A stretch of DNA of 64,000 nt, taken from assembly GCA_009838175.1 (NCBI GenBank), contig VXSB01000040.1:40844-104843 (forward strand), written 5' to 3'. Position numbers and translations under genes: made by a program. The number at the start of each line of letters is the position of its first letter. Positions within the stretch are counted from its first letter, which is position 1. The notes under the pieces are model-generated. The model made no database searches and was not told the origin of the DNA. It saw only the letters and a list, made by a program, of their open reading frames with translations. This DNA is from Chloroflexota bacterium. Its GTDB lineage: Bacteria > Chloroflexota > Dehalococcoidia > Lucifugimonadales > Lucifugimonadaceae. Below are positions 9,655 to 18,234 of the stretch, in pieces.

Positions 9655-9700
9655 TTGCGGCGCCGGAATGATGGGTATTCGCTCCCATCCGACGCCGCAA
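9655..9700 (-). promoter_or_regulatory. Long imperfect hairpin between binding-protein and permease genes
   Basis: Two nested inverted repeats form one stem: outer arms TTGCGGCG / CGCCGCAA (8 bp) and inner arms GATGGG / CCCATC (6 bp), joined through small internal loops. No U-tract follows in the minus direction, so it is not a classical terminator. Placed just after the binding-protein stop codon, it could protect that mRNA 3' end or cause partial termination so that the binding protein is made in excess over the permeases, as is common in importer operons (inference). Confidence 0.5.
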
Positions 9701-9727
9701 CCAATGTTGCTTCCGCTAAAACGCGGA

Positions 9728-11644
9728 CTATTCCCTGCCGGTACCTTCCAGCTTGCTCAGGATGTACGGGAATCCTGTGTGCGGGTGGATGCCGTTCATG
9801 TAGGGCTCGTATCCCGGAGCGTCGCCAGGCCAGTTCTCCCAGTAGTACTCGTTACGAGTCACCCGGTTGAAGAACTCTACGAGCGGGACGTCCGGCTGGT
9901 CTTCCAACCAAATTCGAAGCGCCTGTTCGGTAAGGTCCAGGACCTTGTCGACATCAGGTTCTTCGGCCATCGACGCCACAACCGAATCGAATTCGGCATT
10001 CGAGTACGACCAGCGGTTAGCACCAGAATCGGTCGTGAACATCAGCAACGACCGATAGATGTCGCCTGACTGCGAGCCGTTGTGTCCGACGAGCGTGCAC
10101 TCATAGTCGCCACCCTTCCCGTTTCGGGCCCAGACGTCCGGGGGCTGTGCCCAAGATGACTCGATGCCGTGCTGCTCAAGCAAAGCGGCAACAACCGGAC
10201 CAAGGTCCGTGAAGTGCGCCGAGCTGATGATGTTGCACTTGACGATTTCGCCATTGGCGTCGGCCCAGAAGCCGTCAGAGTTCTTGGAGTAGCCGGCCTC
10301 TGTCATGAGGGCGTCGGCGGCATCTTTGTCATACTGACCAACTCCGTACTCTTGCCTCAGAGGCTCCATCGCCTCGTTGACGTGCTTCAGACCAGCGTAC
10401 TGCGGCCATGGCCAGTCGTTGATTCGGCCTTTGTTCAGGTAAGCCTGAGCATTGAGGCGGTCGCGGTCGATGTACTTGTTGATCGCTTTTCGAACGTTGG
10501 AGTTGTCCAGGTGCGGCTGCAGGTTGTTCAGGTGCAACGAGATCGGCCACCACGAAACCATGCCGTACTCCCCTTCTGGGTCGCGGCCGGTGTAGGTGGT
10601 CGTGTTCGGGTTCTCGCGCAGGATCGTCTCGACGGTGTCCACGCGCAAGTCGTGCGTCTCGTCGATTTGGTTCGTGATCATTGCCTGTGCGAACTGCGTG
10701 TCATCGTCAATGTTGTAGAGCACGTAGCGCTCGACTTCTTGGAACGGCACAAATCCGGTGGCGCAGCCCCAGTAGTCATCGCAATTCTTCACGCGGTCCA
10801 AGACTCGGCGGAAGTTGTCAGAGTAGGACAGTCGCCACGGGCCAGTCGTAACAGGACCGGCACCGTCGTTGTACGCGTCGTACTCGGCCCAGTTCTTGTC
10901 ATTCCAGACATGCTCCGGAACGATGTAGGTGCCAGAGTCGCCCTTGTAGATCACGACTTCAGCGTGGAATCTCGGCGCCGGGAAATTGAAGTGGACCTTT
11001 ACTGTCAGATCGTCAACAATCTCAGCTTCTTTAATGAAGGTCTGGAAGACTCCGCCGCCTCGAACTTCGCTGCCCAATTCGGCGAGGGTGTTGAACGTGT
11101 ATGCCACGTCCTCGGCGTTGAACTCTTCTCCGTCACTCCAGAGCACACCATCGCGCAGGTTGTAGGTCAACTCGGTCGCTGCCGCGTTGTAGGAGAAGTC
11201 TTCGGCCAGCCACGGGTAGCTGTTGCCGTTCAGGCTGTCTGCATAGAACAGCGGCTCGTGGAAGAAGATGACGCCCTTCTGGTGGGTTCCGCCGAGCGCG
11301 TACGGGCTCCACATACGGAGTGCAACGCCGCCGCCGAAGCGGGTACCGACGACAACGGTCTTGTTGCGCGGAACAGCCGAAACGACTTCGACTTCCTTGA
11401 TGACTTCCTTCTCTACCTCAACCTCCTTGACGACCTCAACCTCTTTCACCACCTCTACTTCTTTCTCAACCTCGACCTCTTTGACCACCTCAACCTCTTT
11501 CACCACTTCCACTTCTTTCTCAACGACGACCGTCTGGATAATCGTCTCAGGCTCAGAACTGCCACATGCCATTGCAAACGCAACAATCGCCAAAACGGGC
11601 AATACCAAGAGGCTCATCCGAGCTCGTTTCAAACTAGATTTCAA
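9728..11644 (-). CDS. ABC transporter substrate-binding lipoprotein (dipeptide/SBP family 5)
   Basis: Extracellular solute-binding protein that delivers substrate to the downstream DppBC permease. The track starts at 11875, but TTG 11644 is preferred: a GGAGGT ribosome site lies 6 bp upstream and the product then opens with a compact lipoprotein signal peptide, ending in lipobox 'AMAC'. This gives 638 aa. Residues about 35-85 are a low-complexity linker built from repeated EVEVVKE/EVEKE units. The rest is a standard family 5 fold with 'YNLRDGVLWSDGEEFNAEDV' and several inserts. It is the first gene of the operon and diverges from the ASPIC-domain lipoprotein gene. Substrate unknown; 'dipeptide' is only the family name. 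Confidence 0.93.
   Translation of the reverse strand: MKSSLKRARMSLLVLPVLAIVAFAMACGSSEPETIIQTVVVEKEVEVVKEVEVVKEVEVEKEVEVVKEVEVVKEVEVEKEVIKEVEVVSAVPRNKTVVVGTRFGGGVALRMWSPYALGGTHQKGVIFFHEPLFYADSLNGNSYPWLAEDFSYNAAATELTYNLRDGVLWSDGEEFNAEDVAYTFNTLAELGSEVRGGGVFQTFIKEAEIVDDLTVKVHFNFPAPRFHAEVVIYKGDSGTYIVPEHVWNDKNWAEYDAYNDGAGPVTTGPWRLSYSDNFRRVLDRVKNCDDYWGCATGFVPFQEVERYVLYNIDDDTQFAQAMITNQIDETHDLRVDTVETILRENPNTTTYTGRDPEGEYGMVSWWPISLHLNNLQPHLDNSNVRKAINKYIDRDRLNAQAYLNKGRINDWPWPQYAGLKHVNEAMEPLRQEYGVGQYDKDAADALMTEAGYSKNSDGFWADANGEIVKCNIISSAHFTDLGPVVAALLEQHGIESSWAQPPDVWARNGKGGDYECTLVGHNGSQSGDIYRSLLMFTTDSGANRWSYSNAEFDSVVASMAEEPDVDKVLDLTEQALRIWLEDQPDVPLVEFFNRVTRNEYYWENWPGDAPGYEPYMNGIHPHTGFPYILSKLEGTGRE
11388..11529 (-). 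repeat. In-gene tandem repeat encoding EVEVVKE linker
   Basis: A run of short degenerate DNA repeats inside the binding-protein gene (plus-strand look: 'acctcaacctctttcacc' and variants) encodes alternating 'EVEVVKEV' and 'EVEKEV' units for about 45 residues, directly after the lipidated Cys. It forms a charged spacer between membrane anchor and binding domain. Copy number is likely to vary between strains because the repeat units are so similar. Confidence 0.85.
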
Positions 11645-11650
11645 GTGCCA

Positions 11651-11656
11651 ACCTCC
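11651..11656 (-). promoter_or_regulatory. Ribosome binding site deciding the TTG start of the binding protein
   Basis: On the minus strand the sequence reads GGAGGT, then six bases, then TTG. This is the best Shine-Dalgarno in the upstream part of the frame and supports the TTG start at 11644 over the upstream start used in the ORF track. Confidence 0.7.
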
Positions 11657-11861
11657 AAATTCAAGGGCGGGTATTACGAGAGCGGTTTTGACCACCCATC
11701 GAAACAACATTCGATTAACGCCATTCTGGCGTTCCACCTTTTCGACTCTAATTTCTGATTGGTTGATGGTCAAACCAAGCGCGCCCAAGCATACGTATCG
11801 ATTCAATGCGTGTTGTACGCTGAAAAACTTAGGTGCATTACCCAAAACCACCATAAACCTG

Positions 11862-14138
11862 ATGCAAATCGTCACTCAATTATCGCGTTCCAGCAACCGC
11901 ACGGCTCTACTAGCTGCACTCTCTGGCGCAGTCATCGCGGCTGTCGCCCTGCTGCCTGTTGCTTGCACCAGTGAAGATCCAACCGCGACTCCGCAACCGA
12001 CCGCTTCGCCACCTACTGCCACTCCAGAATCGCCGCAATCTGCGCCACAGGACGGTCCGCAAACATCGGCGCAATCCATTGACGAGATGATGAACGAACC
12101 TATCCAACCGTTCACAAACATCGCACCACTCGTCTTGGTGGACCAGAAAACTGGCGAAGACTTGTGGATGATCGAGAACCGGCATCCCGGCGTAGCGATC
12201 TTCGACTATGACCGCGATGGTGACATGGATTTCTATGTCACTTCCGCAGAAATCAATGCTCTACTTCCCGATACCACCGGTGGCCCCAACCGTCTCTTTC
12301 GAAACGACGGAGATCATGTCTATACCGAAGTCGCAGAAGAGGCGGGCGTCGATCTCCCAATAGCCAACAGCACTGGCGTCGCAGCATGTGACATCGACAA
12401 TGACGGTTATCAAGACCTATACGTCGCCTCATATGGCAGGATCGGCGACAACTTAGACTATCGAGCCGCTCGATTTTACTCCGAACTTCCTGACATCATT
12501 AAGGACCGAATCTTTAGGAACTTAGGCGACGGAACCTTTGAAGAGATAACAGAATCTGCCCTTGGGGATGCCGCAAATCTTCGCTCCGGTTTCAGCGTCG
12601 GTTGCGCCGACGTCAATAACGATGGGTGGATCGACATATTTGTCAGCAATCGAGTCGATCAAGACTTCCTTTGGTTCAACCGTCCCGACCATCATGGCCA
12701 CTACAACGTCCTGTACATAAACAATGGGGACTTGACCTTCACGGACGTGACTGAAGAAGCAGGACTGCTCTACGGTCCGATCCTTATGCGAGACCCATTC
12801 GGAGACGATATCGGATGGCCAGATCCTGTAACCGGCAAAATCGTGCCCGGGTATAACCCGGACCTCATCGATGCCTCCGGCGAGTACGTCGGCGAACCCA
12901 CAGGACAAACCCTCGCCGCACTTTTCTTCGACCACGACGATGACGGTGATGCCGATCTGTGGCTCGCAGATGACGGCAGCAGGTTGAAGGTCTTTCGCAA
13001 CGACTCGACCCAAACCAACATCAAATTCACTCAGATCAGCCGCGCAATGGGTGTCGACATGATGGGTGCGTGGATGGGTTTCGCGCTCGGAGATTACGAC
13101 AACGACCTCGATCTGGACATCTTCGTCACCAACATCGGCTACCATCCTCTCACTCGTGAAGCACCGACAACGCCTTCCGGCGACTGCGCATACGGACACC
13201 AGTACGGATGGGGAACCTGCTTCCACTTCCTGTTACGCAACGACGGCATTCGCGATGTCGAAGGAGTCGGAACCGTCGGCGTCTTCAACGACATCGCCGG
13301 TGCGACCTACGTTGCAGCGAACGAAGTGATGCCGCCAATGGCCCTCGATCCAACCCAGATCGACGAGGAGTGGCAGGTGCCGACAGGGCTTGCCGCCTAC
13401 GACTTCGGTTTCGGCACCGTATTTTTCGACTACGAAAACGACGGTGACCAAGACCTGTACTGGCTTGGCGCGATGTCCGACCGCGGCGAAGCTCCAAGTG
13501 GACACCTCTTCCCCGGCGCGGGACGCATGTTAAGAGGAAACGGTGCTGGAGACTTTCAAGACATCACCGTAGAGGCCCGTGTGCTCGACATCCTCGGAGT
13601 CGACTACTCCATCCTCGATCCCGACGACCCCAAATTCGACCGATCCGAACAACGCATCAGCCCGGCGTTCCACGAGAACGGCAAGGGGCTCGCCAAAGGC
13701 GACCTTAACGGTGACGGATACGTAGACCTAATCGGTACCAACAGCAACGGATGCCGGCTCGCGGGACAGAACGAGTGCAACTGGGAAGCCGGACCGCTCT
13801 TCATGTGGATGAACGCTGGCGGTGACCGCAGCTGGCTCACGCTTCGGCTCATCGGCGGAATGGCCGATGGCAATACCGGCAGCAACGCCGACGGCATCGG
13901 CGCACGCATCTATGTCGAATACACCAACGAAGACGGTTCCACTGGCGAGCAAGTCCAGGAACTCACTGGAAGTTCAACCTTCCTTTCGATGAACAGTCTT
14001 GAGCTCACATTCGGCCTCGGCAATGCCAGCAACGTGGACAAAATCACGATCGAGTGGCCAAGCGGCATTGACCAAGAGATCGAAGATGTCGCCGTGAATC
14101 AGCGCATCGAAATCACTGAAGGTCAACCATTGGAGTAA
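11862..14138 (+). CDS. VCBS/FG-GAP repeat lipoprotein with ASPIC/UnbV domain (CRTAC1-like)
   Basis: The track frame begins at 11268 inside the divergent gene; ATG 11862 gives 758 aa with a signal peptide and lipobox 'PVAC'. A Pro/Thr-rich linker ('PTATPQPTASPPTATPE') follows. The body holds repeated Asp-rich calcium-binding loops of the FG-GAP/VCBS kind, for example 'DYDRDGDMDFYV', 'DIDNDGYQDLYVASYG', 'DHDDDGDADLWLADDG' and 'DLNGDGYVDL', as expected for a beta-propeller. The C-terminus has the ASPIC/UnbV signature around 'LELTFGLGNASNVDKITIEW'. The protein should be exported and membrane-anchored; the function is not established for this family. It is divergent from the ABC operon and is followed by a hypothetical gene after 34 bp. 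Confidence 0.9.
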   Translation: MQIVTQLSRSSNRTALLAALSGAVIAAVALLPVACTSEDPTATPQPTASPPTATPESPQSAPQDGPQTSAQSIDEMMNEPIQPFTNIAPLVLVDQKTGEDLWMIENRHPGVAIFDYDRDGDMDFYVTSAEINALLPDTTGGPNRLFRNDGDHVYTEVAEEAGVDLPIANSTGVAACDIDNDGYQDLYVASYGRIGDNLDYRAARFYSELPDIIKDRIFRNLGDGTFEEITESALGDAANLRSGFSVGCADVNNDGWIDIFVSNRVDQDFLWFNRPDHHGHYNVLYINNGDLTFTDVTEEAGLLYGPILMRDPFGDDIGWPDPVTGKIVPGYNPDLIDASGEYVGEPTGQTLAALFFDHDDDGDADLWLADDGSRLKVFRNDSTQTNIKFTQISRAMGVDMMGAWMGFALGDYDNDLDLDIFVTNIGYHPLTREAPTTPSGDCAYGHQYGWGTCFHFLLRNDGIRDVEGVGTVGVFNDIAGATYVAANEVMPPMALDPTQIDEEWQVPTGLAAYDFGFGTVFFDYENDGDQDLYWLGAMSDRGEAPSGHLFPGAGRMLRGNGAGDFQDITVEARVLDILGVDYSILDPDDPKFDRSEQRISPAFHENGKGLAKGDLNGDGYVDLIGTNSNGCRLAGQNECNWEAGPLFMWMNAGGDRSWLTLRLIGGMADGNTGSNADGIGARIYVEYTNEDGSTGEQVQELTGSSTFLSMNSLELTFGLGNASNVDKITIEWPSGIDQEIEDVAVNQRIEITEGQPLE

Positions 14139-14172
14139 CCTTCCAACATCCGCATTCACTGGCGACCGAAGC

Positions 14173-14895
14173 GTGCTACAGCCACAGAGACCAGACAATT
14201 TAGATCCGCAGGTCGAACGCGCCATCGCGATGACGCGCATCATCAGACCTCCGCGCAAAACTCTCTCGACGTTCGGATCCACCGTCATCAATTACCACGT
14301 CGTCTCGCAGCCCGTCTATGAAGGCATCTTCGAAGACGAGCACAAAGACACCGTAATCAGACACGGCTTGGTCAGAGCCGACCGGCCGCAGATCGTCACA
14401 CCCGGATATCTGTCCCGCTCTGAGGGTTTCGGACAAGAAGCCTCCGAATACCTCGATTACTTGACCAATCGATACGGCTCGGATGTGCCGGGACTTCTCT
14501 ACAAATACAAGAACGAACCGCAGTCCACCGACACCGTCACCGGCGAACCCATTCAAGTTGCCGCCAAAATCCGTGACGAGATCGAACGCGACGACAAGCC
14601 GCTCCATGCTGTTCTCCTCGGGGTCGATGAACTCTGGGACGTCTCCGTAATGAAGTTCATCTACGAGTTCACTAACGAATCGGCTAAATCAAACTTCAGC
14701 GAACTCAACGAGCGCAACCTCCTTGACGACGAAGGCGGCGTTCCACGCGACGCGCGTCTCCGCATCGAAGACCTGTTGCGAAGGGCGCATCGCCGCGAGG
14801 TGGACCCGTCGGACGTTCACGAGGAACTGATGCGTTGGGGCCTCTTCGAGGAATATCAGGAACAGTTTTTCAGGCTCTTCCGCCGCGACCGTTAG
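14173..14895 (+). CDS. Hypothetical protein, 240 aa
   Basis: Not recognised. The GTG start at 14173 is the only early start; the product is soluble, with no signal peptide or membrane helix. The N-terminal part contains 'IRPPRKTLSTFGSTVINYHV', and the C-terminal third is rich in Arg and Glu with predicted helices ('RIEDLLRRAHRREVDPSDVHEEL'). Codon use matches its neighbours, and the frame is clean over its whole length, so it is probably a real gene. It follows the VCBS lipoprotein on the same strand and its last 4 bp overlap the convergent nicotinamidase. Confidence 0.75.
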   Translation: MLQPQRPDNLDPQVERAIAMTRIIRPPRKTLSTFGSTVINYHVVSQPVYEGIFEDEHKDTVIRHGLVRADRPQIVTPGYLSRSEGFGQEASEYLDYLTNRYGSDVPGLLYKYKNEPQSTDTVTGEPIQVAAKIRDEIERDDKPLHAVLLGVDELWDVSVMKFIYEFTNESAKSNFSELNERNLLDDEGGVPRDARLRIEDLLRRAHRREVDPSDVHEELMRWGLFEEYQEQFFRLFRRDR

Positions 14896-15533
14896 GCGTC
14901 CCGCACCTCGACACCCGCTTCGATCATCGCATCGATCGCCAGGTCCGAATCTCCCGGTTCCAAATCCACACTCTTCATGCAGTTGCAGTAGACGACGGTC
15001 GAGAAACCGCGCTTGCGAGCGTCAAGAGCCGTCTCTTTCACGCAGTAGTCAGTCGCAATGCCAACCACATCAACCCGTTCTACACCGCGCGCTCGAAGTA
15101 TCCGCTCCATCGCCGTATCTGACGAGTTCCCAGTCTGAGGGTCACGGACGGAGAATCCGGAATAACCATCTTCACCACCCGTACCCTTACGAACGAAGTC
15201 CGCGTCTGGTGCAACGGCAAGCTCCCTGTAGAATTCGGCACCCCAAGTATCGCCAACGCAATGCACCGGCCAGATGCCACCATCCTTCGCGAAGTGCGGC
15301 GTAACCTCTGGATGCCAGTCCTGTGTGTAGACAACCAACCTTCCCTCGGACCGAGCATCGGAAATCATGCGGTTGATGTTAGGCACGACTGACTCCGCAT
15401 CTTGGACGTAGAGGCTCCCACACGAATCCACAAAGTCGTTCTGTACATCGACAACGATGAGCGCGGTGTTTTGTTTGGACAAGGTGACCAACTCGCTGAA
15501 CTTCGGAGCGTCGTCTGACTTAGATTTTCGCAT
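14892..15533 (-). CDS. pncA: Nicotinamidase (isochorismatase-like hydrolase)
   Basis: Deamidates nicotinamide to nicotinate for NAD salvage; cytoplasmic, 213 aa. The catalytic triad of the family is visible: D29 in 'IVVDVQNDF', K116 in 'VRKGTGG' and C164 in 'GIATDYCVKETALDA'. The metal-binding set D72-x-H74 in 'TQDWHP' and H91 in 'WPVHCV' separates nicotinamidases from other isochorismatase-fold enzymes. The next enzyme of the pathway, nicotinate phosphoribosyltransferase, is encoded about 9 kb away at 24775. The gene is divergent from the Gfo/Idh/MocA gene with a 77-bp shared upstream region. Confidence 0.9.
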   Translation of the reverse strand: MRKSKSDDAPKFSELVTLSKQNTALIVVDVQNDFVDSCGSLYVQDAESVVPNINRMISDARSEGRLVVYTQDWHPEVTPHFAKDGGIWPVHCVGDTWGAEFYRELAVAPDADFVRKGTGGEDGYSGFSVRDPQTGNSSDTAMERILRARGVERVDVVGIATDYCVKETALDARKRGFSTVVYCNCMKSVDLEPGDSDLAIDAMIEAGVEVRDA

Positions 15534-15610
15534 ATCCTATGTGCAGCAGATCGCACGACGGTGCAGGTCTGCCCAAATAAGACGACGGAATCAGACGAAA
15601 GGCATATGAG

Positions 15611-16780
15611 ATGACTGGCCGATACAAGGCGGCAATCGTGGGTTGCGGCGGCATCGCGCAGGCGCACATGGATGGATACTCGATGGTCGACGACGTCGAC
15701 GTAGTCGCATGTGTCGATCCGATCCCAGAAGCGCGCCAGATGTACATGGACGACTGGGGAATCCCTCAGTCATACGCCACCTTGGAAGAATGTGCTTACG
15801 ACGCCGAACCCGACATCGTCAGCGTGTGCACTTGGCACCTCTTGCACGACCCATTGACCGTCGAGGCTGCTGGATACCCGTCGATCAAAGCCATCATCTG
15901 CGAAAAACCAATGGCGATTGGCATGGGACGCGCCAACCGGATGGTCGAAGCGTGCGATGCGAATGACACCAAACTCGTCATAAGTCACCAACGCCGCTTC
16001 ACGCCTGGATGGAACAAAGCCAAAGAACTCGTCGAAGCCGGCGCGATCGGCATACCGCTCCGCGTCGACATTCGAGTAAAAGAGGGTCTCGCTAACTGGG
16101 CGACCCATTCCATCGACGGCGCAAAGTTCATCCTCGGCGACCCAAAGCCGCGATGGGTCATGGGCGCTGTCCAGCGAACCACCGACAAACATGAGCGGAA
16201 CACTCCGATCGAAGACTCCTGCATAGGCCTCGTCATGTTTGACGATCCGCTACAGTTCTTCATACAGTCCGACCTCTGGGACAACGATTGCGATGCCGGC
16301 AAGTTCTTCATCCGCGGAACCGAAGGCATGCTCCATGTCCGTGAGACCGTATTGAAACTCTTCAACGCCGAAACCGACGGTTGGAAAAGCATCGATCTCG
16401 ATCTGCAAGAAGGCGATCAGGCTATCGGCGGAAATATGAACGCTAAACAGGTTGAAGAACTCGTCCGTTGGCTCGATGGCGGCCCCGAACACCGCAATGC
16501 CGGGCACATCGCTCGAGACACCGTAGAGATCATGATGGCGATGTACGAATCGGCGCGTCAGAACAAGGTCATCTATATGCCGATGGAGGAGCAGGAATAC
16601 CCCCTCGAGCTCATGATCGAAGAAGGCAAGGTGGTCGTTGAAGAGCCGGGGCGGTACGACATCCGCGGTTTCTTGGACCGCAGCAACATCGACGAGGCCC
16701 GCTACGCGCAGTTGAAAGAAGACGGCGTTAGCCATCACCAGGCGATGCGCATCCTACACGACGAGATGGCGCGCGGCTAG
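15611..16780 (+). CDS. Gfo/Idh/MocA family oxidoreductase
   Basis: NAD(P)-dependent dehydrogenase of sugars or sugar-like compounds, 389 aa. The N-terminal Rossmann motif is 'AAIVGCGGIAQAHMDGY'; the family's E-K-P motif appears as 'IICEKPMAIG' near residue 100, and 'LVISHQRRFTPGWNKAKELV' is the usual start of the second domain. The C-terminus is longer than average and acidic. The ATG at 15611 follows a purine-rich stretch. Substrate cannot be named from sequence. It is a single gene, convergent with the TIGR00266 gene. Confidence 0.9.
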   Translation: MTGRYKAAIVGCGGIAQAHMDGYSMVDDVDVVACVDPIPEARQMYMDDWGIPQSYATLEECAYDAEPDIVSVCTWHLLHDPLTVEAAGYPSIKAIICEKPMAIGMGRANRMVEACDANDTKLVISHQRRFTPGWNKAKELVEAGAIGIPLRVDIRVKEGLANWATHSIDGAKFILGDPKPRWVMGAVQRTTDKHERNTPIEDSCIGLVMFDDPLQFFIQSDLWDNDCDAGKFFIRGTEGMLHVRETVLKLFNAETDGWKSIDLDLQEGDQAIGGNMNAKQVEELVRWLDGGPEHRNAGHIARDTVEIMMAMYESARQNKVIYMPMEEQEYPLELMIEEGKVVVEEPGRYDIRGFLDRSNIDEARYAQLKEDGVSHHQAMRILHDEMARG

Positions 16781-16800
16781 GTTTAGGCGACTGTCAAGGC

Positions 16801-16821
16801 AATCGAGACGACCTCTCGATT
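16801..16821 (+). terminator. Short hairpin after the oxidoreductase gene
   Basis: Perfect 7-bp arms AATCGAG / CTCGATT with a 7-base loop, 20 bp after the stop codon at 16780 and between two convergent genes. There is no following T-run, so termination is only a possibility. Confidence 0.3.
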
Positions 16822-16941
16822 ACTGATGACAATTTCGCAAAACCAGAGACGGTACACCGACGTTACGCCTGCACATTTCAACCCAAACACGCTCCATCCA
16901 ATTGGCATTGGATCAAGCGCGTTCCAAATTGACAAATTCGG

Positions 16942-17703
16942 TTATTGGCTGCTCGGCATCTTCGAGTAGATGTGGTGCGCCAGACGTCCAATCGGCATCG
17001 ATTGCAGCCACACCTTGCCATGCCCCTGTAACGTAGCGAGGAACAACCCTTCGCCTCCTGCCAGCATCGATTTCAGATTGCCGGCACGCTGGATGTCGTA
17101 CTCGATGCCCTCTTGGAAGGCGACGATGCAGCCGGAGTCTACGCGCAGTCGTTCGCCTTGCAAATCCCGCTCGATGATGGTGCCGCCAGCGGACATGAAG
17201 ATGTGTCCGTTCCCTTGGACTTTTTGCAGGATGAAACCCTCGCCACCGAAAAATCCAGCGCCTAAGTTCCTCTGGAACGCGACCGTGATCCCAGTGTCGC
17301 CCGAACCGCACAGGAAAGCGTCTCGTTGAGCTAAAACGGTGCCACCCAAACCGCCAAGGTCGATCGACACGATCTTGCCCGGGGCTTCCGACGAGAAAGC
17401 GACGATTTGACTCTGATTGCTAGCGTTCTGGAAATGCGTGACAAAGATGCTCTCACCTGCCAGCATCCGAGCACCGGCGTTCATGAGGCCGCCAAGTAAT
17501 CCTCCACCACCGCCACCGGGTCGTTTGCCCATCTTCGACTCGAACTCGATACCGGGTTCCATGTACATCATCGCACCAGCTTCACCGATAATCTCTTCAC
17601 CCGGAGCAAGCCGGATCTCAAGCATCTGCAGATCGTCACCGATGATGCGGTACTGGAAGTTACCGGCACTCATAACGTCTGTCGCCTCGTTGGTGTAGCG
17701 CAT
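16942..17703 (-). CDS. TIGR00266 / AIM24 family protein
   Basis: A 253-aa beta-rich protein of the AIM24 family, whose biochemical role is not known. Typical features are 'GEEIIGEAGAMMYMEPGIEF', a glycine-rich stretch 'RPGGGGGGLLGGL', and repeated 'GGEGFILQKVQGNGHIFMSAGG' and 'GGEGLFLATLQGHGKVWLQS' segments that mark the internal pseudo-symmetry. No signal peptide is present. The start could be ATG 17703 or ATG 17673 ('MSAGNFQYRI'); the second fits the family's usual N-terminus about as well. It stands alone and is divergent from the DUF1330 gene. Confidence 0.88.
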   Translation of the reverse strand: MRYTNEATDVMSAGNFQYRIIGDDLQMLEIRLAPGEEIIGEAGAMMYMEPGIEFESKMGKRPGGGGGGLLGGLMNAGARMLAGESIFVTHFQNASNQSQIVAFSSEAPGKIVSIDLGGLGGTVLAQRDAFLCGSGDTGITVAFQRNLGAGFFGGEGFILQKVQGNGHIFMSAGGTIIERDLQGERLRVDSGCIVAFQEGIEYDIQRAGNLKSMLAGGEGLFLATLQGHGKVWLQSMPIGRLAHHIYSKMPSSQ

Positions 17704-17894
17704 TTGTTGAACCGATCCTTTCGAGATTACCTAGCGGTAGAGACTTCATATCCGTACTTATAAAATCTACGATCAGGCGAAATTATGAGATTGTTGGCAA
17801 CCGTATAGGGATTCATCAGCGCTCTCGACAACGGACACATCCTGCCGCGACCCGGTAACATCGTTCTTACAAAACCGAGAAAGCGAAGCGTGCA

Positions 17895-18182
17895 ATGGCC
17901 GCATACGTGATAACAGATGTAGAGATCACCGATTCGGAGATGTTCGCCGAGTTTCGAGAACGGTTGGATCCAACCGTTGCGGCTCATGGCGGCACATTCA
18001 TCGTAAGGGGTGAGAACATCACGGTCGTCCAGGGTGACTGGCATCCAAGACGCATAGCGATGATCGAATTTCCAAATCTCAAAGCCGCCAACTCATGGTT
18101 ACATTCCTCCGAGTTTGGCGCACTCCGAGAGATCCTGGATAAATCCTCTAACACCAACCTCGTAATCGTTGACGGAATTTAG
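17895..18182 (+). CDS. DUF1330 family protein
   Basis: A 95-aa ferredoxin-like-fold protein of the DUF1330 family, function unknown. Supporting features are 'AAYVITDVEITDSEMFAEF', 'VAAHGGTFIVRG' and 'IAMIEFPNLKAANSWLHSSEF', with the length typical of the family. It is monocistronic and convergent with the Lhr helicase gene. Confidence 0.87.
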   Translation: MAAYVITDVEITDSEMFAEFRERLDPTVAAHGGTFIVRGENITVVQGDWHPRRIAMIEFPNLKAANSWLHSSEFGALREILDKSSNTNLVIVDGI

Positions 18183-18234
18183 AGCAAATTGAGGCCTGTC
18201 GCACCGATCGCAACCGGTCTACGACTGGTGTCCA

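Noticed and set aside
10169-11758. 529-aa plus-strand ORF
   Set aside because: Lies antisense to the binding-protein gene, whose lipobox and family motifs are clear; the antisense product has no recognisable features.
12522-13226. 234-aa minus-strand ORF
   Set aside because: Shadow of the VCBS/ASPIC gene; long only because of GC-rich codon structure.
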